Origin: Pycnopodia helianthoides
Lineage: Eukaryota; Echinodermata; Asteroidea; Forcipulatida; Asteriidae
Assembly: GCA_032158295.1 (NCBI GenBank)
Contig: CM063252.1
Span: 18,372,036 to 18,436,035 of the forward strand
Direction: 5' to 3'
Length of the DNA stretch: 64,000 bases
Program-made: the position numbers and the translations under genes
Notes under the pieces: model-generated
What the model was told of the DNA's origin: nothing
Database searches by the model: none
The model's input: only the letters and a program-made list of their open reading frames with translations
Shown: positions 17,401 through 29,400 of the stretch, one piece after another
Layout of the letters: each line of letters starts with the position of its first letter
How positions within the stretch are numbered: position 1 is the first letter of the stretch

Positions 17401-20400
17401 AAGTAACAATAAATAAATAAAAAGTAAACTTGCGGGTACAACCATGTATTAGATCTCTTTTGTGGGAGTGTTGGCTCTGAGAATGAAAAGAGCCGGTGTG
17501 GAGACCACACCGGCTCTTTTCATTCCGGCAGAGACCAAAGATACCTGCAAGTTTACTATTTTTTATCAAACTAATAAATCATGTTTTCCTACAATGAATT
17601 GATTAGTTTGGATTCACCAATCAGTGTATGTATGTATGAATGGAAAACAAACAAACAAACAAACAAAATATATAAAAAAATGCTTGATTTTTGTAATCGT
17701 AATTTTATAGAAATGTTTTCGCTCATTTCCCTTTTTCCCCAGATCTGTCCAGATGCGACTCTACACCTTAACGAAGCGGCACTTTGTTCTGGTCTTTGTG
17801 TCGTTCTTCGCAGCATTCACCCTCTCTGTTGTACTAGGGATTGCAGGTATGCTAGTAACAATGATTATGTCATCAGTGACATCACAGGAGTAATCCCTTA
17901 ATTTTGACATGATGTTGATGGACTTGTAACCAGTGGCAGATCCAGGGTCGTGCGAATAGACCTAAGCCCCCTTGGCAAAATTGGACAAGCAGCCACCCAG
18001 CACCCTTGACAAATACCCCCCCTACCCAAATTTGTTAAAGCTATATTTAAGACTAAAATCTTGCTAAGCAGGTAGAAATTTTGCTAAGCAGAAATGGGTT
18101 ACCGGCCAAAATATTATGTGTATACATTTTTCATGACTGGTATTTTTGTTTCGCTTGGGGAAACAAATCTTCTAGCAAGATTTTCTGCTGATTACTTTTT
18201 CGGGCTTTTCTGAATGAGCAGCTACATCACCATGGATACTAACCCTATTGTTACCATAGGTGACTTTAATCAACTGCGTTCATACCCCGCTCTTCTTTAC
18301 CATTGGCGACAGTTGTCACCCAAGCTTACACACGGAAAAGCACTCATGCCTGAGCACAAATGCTATTCACTATAAAGCTGTAGTTGTGTCCATGTTCTCC
18401 TTCCATACCCAAGCTTGCAACGGCTGCAAGGAGCAAGATCGGATCTTTCCAATGATGGTAAAATAAAAAAAGGTTGCCATCATGCAATCCCTTCAAATTG
18501 GGGTAGAAAGATTCAAAATGCCAACAACCTATGGAGCGCCATAATGTTTTGTACAAACAAGTGTTTGAGTTTAAAGTTAATACTGAGGAAACAAAGACCA
18601 AGAACTCAGACATTTATTGGCCGATCTGAATGGCTTTTGAATGATATGAAAGGGAACTTAATAACTAAGACATTTTTTGTTACTCATTTTGCTGTCAAAC
18701 AATATCTTCAATGAATAGAGTTTGTAAAAACGTCCTTGAACAAAAGCTTTCTGCTGTGTAAGACTGTGTTCTTCACGCTTGAGTGGCCAAACAATGCAGC
18801 CACCAGCGGTTGTTTATGTCCAAACAATTTCAGTAACGAGAGGGGTTAATGTACGTTGAAGCATAGGCTTCCTCTTGGCAATAGCTGCAGTCCCCATTTC
18901 AGACATAGCCTAAGGCTGTGTCCGAATTGACGGCTAAGACTACGGCTATGGCTATGCATTGAAGTGTAAGACGTCCTCTGCAACATCCTTAGCAACAGTC
19001 GTAGCCGTAGCCGCCAATTTGGATACGGCCGAACATCTGGTAGCCCCATAACCAACCTCGTTCCCAGGGGGGATTGATCTCGCCGCGCCACTTTTTCGAG
19101 CATTGGTTCAATAAAGTGTGCTCAAATCCAGCACATTTGAATTAGGCCTGTGGCCGATCCATTCTACGCGCCCGCTCAAGTATGGTAACCCGCGAAAGAG
19201 GCCTGAAGTCAAGGAGCAACTGGTCCCCCTCTCATTCTTCTTTGATCTTGTGATATGTCTAACTGAATGCAGTTTAGGGTGACAGTGTAAAAGCATGTTT
19301 CATTGTCAAATGGAATCTCGTTAAAATACTTGCATTTTCACACACGCGTACGAAGCGTCCTACAAGCAGCATACAAGCGCTCAGAATTTTTAAACGAGCA
19401 TGCACGCAGAGTAGTCACTTTTTCAGAACATCCCTACCAGGGGTTAGTGACAAGAGGTATCGATACGGCGTGCTGCCCATGGTAGCGAGGCTGCCCCATA
19501 ACAGCCCAGGGCTAGAATTTGGGGGGAAACCCCACAAGACCGCAGGGCTTGTAGCTAAAACATTTTACTGGACCAGAATTTGGAGTACAAGACCAGAATT
19601 GAAGTGAGAAGAAAAAAGCCTAAACAGGTTAATATTTGAACTGTTTGAATTTGAAAAAGCACTAAGAGAAGATTTATCTCATTTGTATAGTATGGGCAAG
19701 TAGTCTTTGATAATCAACAGAATTGTATTTATCAGACTGAAAGTCAACATTTGAACACAAACACAAGACCGCCGGACTTGTCCGAACATGAGTTTACTGG
19801 CCCGATGCTAAAATCACTGGCCTCGGGCCTGCGGTCCAGTGTCAAATTCGAGCCCTGCAGCCCCTGGTATAGTCAGGTGCCTTACCAGTGAACCTTCACC
19901 ACTCCTGTCTTCCGATGTACAGTTAATCTGCAGTATTATTAACTTTCTTTTTATAGGTCCAGGTATTGAAGTTAGTGAAGAAATAGCTACAAGCAAAAAC
20001 TTGCCAGTAAGTATGACATTATTGTGCATTCAAAAATTCCTTAGTTCATTGTTAGTTAACAATAGAGTGTTTTTTTATGAACATAATGCTGATTTATAGG
20101 CAAAGTTATACAGAAAGATAAAATAAAAGTCACATGTGAAAGATTCAGCTGAATGGTGTACTGTACTTGCTGAGAAAACAGAAAGACTGTCACATTTTTC
20201 ACACAAACGTAGAAACCATCCACATTTAGCGAGGTGACAGAGTAGGTACCAACTGCATCTCTAGCCACAGCATTCGTGAATGGACAACAACCCTTAGAAA
20301 TCTGAAAATCGATTCATGCATGAATCATTTCTCAGATTCAAATGTTTTGGGGTGATAAATTATCCAAACCAAATTACTAAGAAGGGAATCCTTTCTCAAA

Positions 20401-23400
20401 AAAGGTTTATACTATCAGCAGCTTCAGTGCCTCTCGCGGCACCTCGAACTAAGATATTGACAAAATAGGGAGACCACCAACATAGGGCTAGGGCAGTCAG
20501 GTTGGCGTAGTGGTATCTTGCCTTGCCTTCCACCTCTGGGGGACCCCGGTTCAAATCACACCGGGGCACTACGTGGATTGGGTTTTTCAGTCCCTGCCTG
20601 ATTGCTTGGGTTTTCCCTGGAATATTTCTCTGGGGTTTTCTTCCCACATCTAAAACAGCAAACTTCCTTCATTGTCTTCTCTCCACGGGGTTCTTGGCTA
20701 GTATAGTGATTAAGCTCACTTTCTGAGAGTCCTTGGCTTCACAAATTAATAAATGAAATGAAATGAAATGAGATAGCTCAGTTGGTAGAGCGCAGGCACG
20801 TTAGTCCGGAGGTTGTTGGTTCAAATCCCGCTCAAGTAGATTTTTCTTTGTTCAACCCAAATTAAGTCGGTTTTTGTGATCATTCTTTTTTGAAGTACTT
20901 GTATGACCCTACCTTTGTAGACATTCTGAGACTTCAACCAAAATCATATTTTCTGCAAGAACCCTTATCCTTATAGTGAAAACAATATGTTCACGCTCAC
21001 TGTTGACATGTTATGGAGGTATTTTTCACCTCTGGCTATAAGGCTTCCATATGTTTTGTGAGTTGTAACTTAATCTAAACTCTCTTGTTTTTCTGTTCAA
21101 AGGCTATCCTGACAACCAAATTAGACATTTATACTAGCGCAATGCATTTCCCCCGTTTGGGCCAAACTGATAATTGGGTATGCAGGGCTCGCCCTTAACA
21201 CTAGCCCGGTGAACATTGTCTAGTAAAAAATGCTATGGGCTAGTAAACACCACTTCTCAACTTGCCCTGTGGGCTACTAAAAACTCTGCAACCTACTCGT
21301 TTAAAATGCTCATTTCTTCCTTTTCAAATGTGAATAATTAATGTATAAAATGTGTTAATCCTTATTGAGTGTGTGAATATAACTTTATTTGATCATTAAA
21401 CTGGTTGCGATCGTTAACATTAGCACATCAGAACATTACATTTATGGCAATTCCTGTTTAAAATCTGGGCTACTAAAACTTCCTGGGGGCAAGTAAAATG
21501 CACAGTTTACTGGCCCGGCGGGCTACTTTACAAAAAGCTTTTAAAGTGCAAGGCCTGGTTCATATACTAGTGCAATACATTTCCCCTGTTAGGGCCAAAC
21601 TGATAAGTGGATGGGGTGTACAGTTTGAATGGCATTATGCTTCATCAACAGGATTGTATCCAAATGTTAGTTAATGTTAGATTGTTGGTTTGTAATTTGT
21701 CATGGCCGAGCGGTTTAGAGCATCGGATTCAAGTTCTGGTAGTTGAGACATCAGGGTGTGGGTTCGAATCCCGGTCATGACACTTGTGTCCTTGAGCAAG
21801 ATGCCCTACTATAATTGCTTCTCTTCACCCAGGGGTATAAATGGGTACCTGCAAGGGTAGAGGTCGATATTGTGTTTGAAAAAGCCTTTGGAGCGCCACG
21901 GCAGCTCTGGGCTGTATACTCCCCAGGGAGCTGGGGAAAGATTTTCAGTAATGCTATTGGACCAATGACCAGGGCACTAGTGTAAAGCGCATTGATCCGT
22001 TTTTGTAAAATGCACTACAAGAACTAGTTATTATTATTATTATTAATTTACAAATTAGTAGCAAATGTCGGTGTTGCGAGATTACATTAAAGGTAGAGTC
22101 ATACTTTGGTAATGACTTGGGGAAAAAAATGTGTAATTTATTTATGAAAGCTTACTTGTTATAAAGATGGTACTGGTAGTGAGCGTCCTGCAAATCTATT
22201 TCGACCGAAATGCCCTTGTTGATTAGAAATCAATGAAAACATTCGCATCTGAGAAACGATGCGAATCTGAGAAACATGAATAATTTTTCTGATGTCTGAG
22301 GGTCGGTGTCCGTTCGCAAACACTGTGGCCAGAGACACGGTTGGTACCCACTGTCACATCGCTAAATGATGATGGGTTTGATGTTCTTGTGAGAATACCA
22401 TTACAGTTTTTTTCTGTTTTGTCAACTAGTAGACACTGTATTCAACTGAAAGCTTCATTTTAAAGCATCTTTCTTGATGTTTTTGCTGTTAAATCAGCAT
22501 TACGTTGACAATAGCCAAACGATGACCCTACCTTTAAAGCTTGTAATTTTTTACCCTTTCAATAGAATGGACCGTTCGAGGTGACGTCACCGCTATTGAA
22601 CAGATTTAACCGGTCGTTGTGGCTGACGTCTGTATTAGAAGTCAATAACGGGAAAGGTAAATACTGACATTTTTGTTATCGCTGGTTCAGGCCTGGATTA
22701 ACACGCAGGCCAAAGGCCTCTGTTTCCCTGCCGCCGATTTCACGAAACTTGAATGCAACTTCCGCAGCATTGGTTGTGTAGGTTGTGCACCCGAACTAAC
22801 ACATGAAATCTTGCACAAGTGGACTTACACAGTTGCGTAAAGTTTCCTGAAATCGACTGCTGGTCTTGGCCTTGGTGTCCCTTCAAAAGTTTCCCATAGA
22901 CTTTAAGATTGGTTAATGGAAGTGCCCTTCGCAAAATAAAAATTGCCTTGCTTGCACTCTCAAAGTTGAAATTCCAGGCCTGTGGTTTATTTTTGTAAAT
23001 CCTCACAAATATCGCTCAGTTGAAGATTTGAAGACACAATGTGACAGCAGGTCTACTTATTTTTGACAATTTTGTTTGTGTAGATAGCATACTTTTTAGA
23101 ATAGTTTTCAGAATAAACATATAAATGACCTTTTAAATGAAAAAAAACAGGAGGTTCAGGGGGCTTGATCCTCTAGACTAAGGGGAGACCCAGACCCACT
23201 ACCCTTGTTCTTTAGTTGTGGTGATGTAGGTCTTTAAAGCCTCTGAAATGTATCGTGAGGAACATCAAAACACTTCTAGTCTGAAACCCATAACTTTGTG
23301 TTGTTGCTCTAGGCAAGTTCTAGGCAAGCAACTTGCCAGACGAAGTCGGTGAGTAGCCCTAATACAAAAGTAGAGCAAGTATTTGTAAGTAACTGTTGAC

Positions 23401-26400
23401 ATTTCTTCATCTGTAATTTTTGTCTGATTGACAATAAATGCACTTATGTGTTTTTTGAAGGTGAGAGCTTCCAAAAATTATTCAACATCAGCATTTTTAT
23501 CCGAGCCCTAGCTGAGGATGGCAGCGTGATACCAATTAGCAATGTATTCCTCAACCATACAAGGACGTTATCCTGCCAAAAGGTAAGGGTGCCTCGTTGA
23601 CCTGATACTGGAGTTCTTCCGTTCACAGAGTGGAGGTTCGATTCCCATTCTGGCCCGTCATGGTGCCTGTGTCATTCAGAAAGATCAAACAGTCATTCCA
23701 ACAGCTTTTTTTTTCCATCTACGTGGAACTCCTTGCCTGGTGCAAGTTTCCTGCCATCCTACAACCAGGGCCCAATTTCATAGAGCTGCTTTAGCCCAAA
23801 AAGTAGCTAAGCACAACAAAATCATGCTTGCCAGAATAAAGTTACCAGCCAAACTGCCATGTCACAAGTACAATTTGTGACTGGTATTCTGCTCTTTTCT
23901 GCTTAGCAGAAAATTAATAAGCAATATTTTCTGCTTTAAGCAGCTCTATGAAATTGAGTCCGGGACTGTTTTAAGAGAAACATCATTTCCTACCTTTTGA
24001 TCATTAAGTATTTGAAATTGTAACTGACGACCTTAGAGCACTGAGCCGACGATTTGATATAATGGATGATATTCAGCGGTCAGTAGGAAGGTTATAGTTG
24101 AGTATGTATTTGGGACCCCCTGTGCAACCCCCCCCCCCCAACTGACCCACACCAATGTTTTGGGTGCCTTTTAGGGTCCTTAAACACAATTGGGATGTTA
24201 ACAGTAAAAAAAAAACGATAATAATCTGGAGATATCCAAGATGGCGGCCAATATGGCCGCCACAAATAGTTAAAATTGGAAGAAATTTATTAGCAGTGTT
24301 TGATTTGTTGAATTACAGGGTGAACAGTGTGAGGAATTGTTGCTCTTGCATCTGGCTACGATACAGTACTCCTCCTACGTCATAACAGTGTACTTCCATG
24401 GCTTGGAGAAAGTGAAGGTCACAAAGATCAATTTTGCAGTAAGTGAATTACACTACAGAGGAACGCCGCTATAAAGAACACCACGGGATCCCGTGAAATT
24501 GGTTCGGTCTGTCGGCCGTTCGGTATAGCGATTTTACGGCGCCCCGAGTGAAGTCAATTACCAAGATGGCGTCCATAAGCCGCAAGCACAGCCGTATATT
24601 GAGAGAGTTGCGACAACTTGCGATTAGAAGCCATTTTGTATCCCCCCAAAATGCGTGTGCGCAGACAGGATGCCAGACTAGACTGCGCATTGGGTGGTGC
24701 TGCATTTGGACGGAAAATGGCATCCAGCAACCACGTGACCAAAGAAAACTGGTCCATCCATGATTATGGAAACTTCTCCTCTTTGATATTGAACGTAACT
24801 TGAAATATCTCGCTGATTCAATAGATGTTAAATTTGAACCGGGGATAAAGAATATTATTTGGTTTACCCTTTCACCGATGTGTGTAAAGCACTGTATACT
24901 CAGTACTTCCCCGAGTTCTGTGAAAAAAAATCCACAGGCATATTACCTCGGGTGGGATTCGAACCCATGACCTTTGCCATTCTAGAGCAGATGTCTCGGG
25001 GAATTACTGAGTATACAGTGCTTTACACACATCGGTGAAAGGGTAAAACCAAATAATAATTTCCCTGATTGTAAGATAAAAACTTTGGCAGCTCTGCATT
25101 AGTAAGATTGACAAAATAAATGCTCACAGATTTGCTCATAACTTTCTATGGTATAAAGATGGTCATGGTAGAAAACTTCCCTTTAAATATTTGTGCCTGA
25201 AATGCTGTAGGTTTTGAGAAATGAGTAAAACAATTAGTTTTGGTATCACAAGTCCAGAACTGGTTGTTTAAAAACAGTGAAAACATATGATGGTGCGTTT
25301 TACTGTTTTTTGTGACTCCGATCACCCATTGAGCTTAAAGGAACATTACAGAATTGGTAAGAAAAAAACTTGTAAAATATACTTTTTGATCACAGATTTA
25401 CATAAAACTTACACGGTCTAATGATGATGATAGTAGAAAACATCCCTTGAAATATTTCTGTCTGAAATGCCATATTTGATGAGAAATTAATAAACTAATT
25501 TTCCGATTGGAGTTTATCGCTCAGTCAGCGTTTTATTAATTTGTTGAACCTATATGATTTCATGCAAATGTGTAATCGGTTTTTTCACTATTTTCTCGTG
25601 ACCCAGATGGCCGATCAATCTCAAACTTCTACAGGTTTGTCAGTTTATGTATATGGTGGATTACATAAAGTGCTTACACTGCCAGCAACTGTTTTGTTAG
25701 CAAAAACAAATTCTGTAATGTTCCTTTAAACTTTCAAAGGTGTTTTTGTTTTTATGTATATGCTGGATGACAAGAACTGCAAAATTGTGGTCTTTGACAA
25801 ATGAAGATATGTGCATCATAAGTGAATTTGTGAGTTAGATTTGAATAAAGTCTGATACAATGACTTGCTTAGTCACAAGTCACTGCTTACATTTGAATTC
25901 CTCAGACTATATAGACAGTTGCTATGTCAAATGGTTCGGGGCAAGCTTTTGTATAGCAACCTCCAGATGAGCAAACCCTGGTACCATTGTGCCATACACA
26001 TTCACATTTGACAATATTCAAATCTAACACCCAAATGGCTTTTATTGAGCAGCACATTTTTTTTACTTGAATGCGTTTGACATGTTTGAGTCACTCTACC
26101 TATATGATCAGTCCTATGGAATATTTTAATTTAAACATATGTGTTGTTTTATCTCCAAACAGTTCCATACATACAATCCAAGCTTTTCACAAATGGAGAT
26201 ATGGTTCCGATTTGTGTTCTTAGTGTTGGCGTTCATAGTCACGGTAAGAAAAATAATTCTTCTCATATGTTTAACCAGGAGGTTCAGGGGGGTCTTCATT
26301 CTCTAGACCAAGGGGAGACCCAGACCCACTACCCTAGTTCTTTATTTGTGGTCATGTAGAGAGTCTTTAGAAATGTAACACCCAGGAGGTTCAGGGGGCT

Positions 26401-29400
26401 TGATCCTCTAGACCAAGGGGAGACCCAGACCCACTACCCTAGTTCTTTATTTGTGGTGATGTAGAGAGTCTTTAGAAATGTAACACCCAGGAGGTTCAGG
26501 GGGCTTTATCCTCTAGACCAAGGGGAGACCAAGACCCACTACCCTAGTTCTTTATTTGTGGTGATGTAGAGAGTCTTTAGAAATGTAACACCCAGGAGGT
26601 TCAGGGGGCTTTATCCTCTAGACCAAGGGGAGACCCAGACCCACTACCCTAGTTCTTTATTTGTGGTGATGTAGAGAGTCTTTAGAAATGTAACACACAG
26701 GAGGTTCAGGGGGCTTTATCCTCTAGACCAAGGGGAGACCAAGACCCACTACCCTAGTTCTTTATTTGTGGTGATGTAGAGAGCCTTTAAAAATGTAACA
26801 CCCAGGAGGTTTTCCCAAATAACACTTGATACTTGCAGGGTCTCTTAATAATAATAATAATAACTAGTTCATATAATAGCGCCTTTTACATTAACGTATC
26901 ATTGTGCTTTACATTAGTGCCCTGGTCATTGGGCCAATATCATTCCTGTAATCTTTCTCAGCTCCCTGGGGAGTATACAGCCCCGAGCTGCCGTGGTAGC
27001 TACCCTCTACCCTCGCAGGTACCCATTTATACCCCTGGGTGAAGAAAAGCAATTACAGTTAAGTATCTTGCCCTAGGACACAAGTGTCATGACCGGGATT
27101 CGAACCCACATCCCGATGACTTAACCACCAGAATTGGCCATGACGCCCTATTCTTACTCGCTGAATTATTATGACTTGTTTTTTGGGCAGTGTTTGTTTG
27201 CTCATTCGTTGAGGAAGTTCTCAATGCGTGACTGGTCCATCGAGCAGAAATGGCTCTCCGTCTTGCTTCCCTTTCTTCTGCTTTACAACGGTAAGTACAT
27301 GTACTTTATAAAGAGAGGGGCTCCAAGGTCAGATTCAGTTTTTTTGATGCACTTATCTTCCTGGTTTTTCTTAAAATAACTAAAAGCTAAAATCCTTCTA
27401 AATCCACCTATGACTGGCGTTATCATCACATTCCAATCCCCCAGCAGTCCAAATCCTTCGGCACCCCACTTTGACCAAGCTGCATACAGCCCAAATCCTT
27501 CTACTTCCTCTTGAGTCAAAAATAACCTGATAGCCCATTTCCTTCTTAAACTTCCTGTTAGAGGCTTCATCAACACATTCCCGTCCCCCGACAACCAGAA
27601 TCCTTCAGAATCCCATTTTGGCCAAGCTGCATACAGCTGAAATCCTTCTACTTTTTCTTATGTTAGAAATAACCTGATAGCCCAATTCCTTCCACAACCT
27701 CTCACAGCTGAATCCCAATTCCTTCTACAACCTCTCACAGCTGAATCCCAATTCCTTCTACAACCTCTCACAGCTGAATCCCAGTTCCTTCTACAACTTC
27801 CCACAGCTGAATCCCAATTCCTTCTACAACCTCTCACAGCTGAATCCCAATTCCTTCTACAACCTCTCACAGCTGAATCCCAATTTCTTCTTCAACCTTT
27901 CACAGCTGAATCCCATTATGGCCCAAGTCCTTCTGGGTACTCTCCTTCACTGCAACACCCTGACAGCCGAAGTCCTCCCAATTCCTTCCCTTCTGCAAAG
28001 AGGATATTGAAGGTGTTGTGCTCATCGGGGGATAATAAATCTATTAATAGTTGACCTCTGGGTTGCCGTCATTTCAGCACGTACTTTTTGTTGATGGTTT
28101 CCCTTTCCACAGATCCCATCTTCCCGTTGAACTTCTTAGTTGACTCCTGGCTGACCGTCGTCCTAGATGATATTTTCCAGGCCACGTTCCTGTGTGCTCT
28201 GCTCCTGTTTTGGCTGTGTGCATATCACGGCATCAGAAAGGTACGTCAGAATTGGAGGACTCAGTCCACCATTCATAAAAGGGAAACTTACATCATTGGT
28301 AATCGCTGTGCTTTTCAAAAAATGTGGATTTGTTGGGTAGGGTTTTAAATGATATCGTTCTAGCAACCTGTTAACATTTCGTCACCGTTTTCACGAAGAG
28401 CCACCTATCTTTTATTGACAAATTATTGACTATTACAGGAAGGGGCCTTTATCTCAATAAATTAATTTTACGTTTTCACGAACAGCCATCGGCCCCGAAA
28501 ACGCATTGCAATACGTGTAACAGAAGAGCATAAAATGTAGCAAAAGTTGTTTTTCACGTTTCACGAACAGCCACATATCTTCGCGCGCGCATGATCACGT
28601 GACACGCGCGCCCCTTTCCTATGTTTAATACGTTTTCCAGTGAGGTGTTTAAGTAGGTCATCTCACTTTTTCGTTTTCACGAAGAGCCACGTATCTTTGA
28701 CTAATTACTATGGCAATTAGGCAACATATCTACAGAAATGAGTTAGTCAATGTAGAAGTTAAACTTATACAGAATCATATAATAGGTTTTTAACTGCAAA
28801 CCGTGGCTAGTATTGCAGATTTTGCAGTTTTAAGCCAAGCATAGCGTAAAATGTAAATCTCAAATAAGCGTTTGGACATAAGTGGCTCTTCCTGAAAACG
28901 GTGACGATTTGTGCATCTGTAACTGCCGAGAAAAACGACAGAAAAATTGTGAAGATTTTAAGATAATTTGGTGTTGAACAAAGAAAAATTGACTAGAGTG
29001 GGATTTGAACCAATGACCTTCTGATTAACAAGCCGGCACTCTACCAACTGAGCTATCTAGCCCTGTGTTGGCGGTCTCCCTATTTTGTCAATATCTTTGT
29101 TCGGGGTTCCAGTCAGAAGCCATACAACTTGTAACTGCTGTGTAGCCAGGGATCACACCCAAGTTTATGATACAACCTTGGAAGTGGCAGCCAGGGGATC
29201 ACCTTAAGATGATGCGACTTTTCTTTCTAAATGCCACACACGTTATTTGACCCATGGGACAACAGTGTTAGCTTAAAGAACAAAATCACTCACTGAACTA
29301 AACCAAGAGAGATTTGTGCATATATTTTGTGCACACGCTTAATTTTCCGTGAACACATTATTTGACCCAATGGGAAAACATCGATAACTGAGAGAGATTT

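Larger units (their letters stand above)
8474..17742. other. TMEM181 intron 1 (9.3 kb): repeats
   Basis: Contains a TTAA-MITE (8823-9153), AT-rich DNA (11050-11420), a GTAAGC-rich foldback (12380-12606), two SINE heads (15655-16115), a SINE copy (16960-17300), and two retroelement inverted repeats (16234-16431 and 17430-17560). I saw no phase-compatible exon in it. Confidence 0.6.

Noticed and set aside
18261..18400. Acceptor-like TTACCATAG followed by an open stretch
   Set aside because: Exon 2 joins exon 3 (19957) in perfect phase with the family sequence, and this stretch matches nothing and has no fitting donor.
20766..20872. Possible genuine tRNA gene (good A and B boxes)
   Set aside because: The same head occurs in several dispersed copies with a common body, and the anticodon arm does not fold cleanly, so it is a SINE head.
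27658..27870. 70-residue repetitive minus-strand protein
   Set aside because: The open frame follows from the 33-bp period of a minisatellite in an intron.
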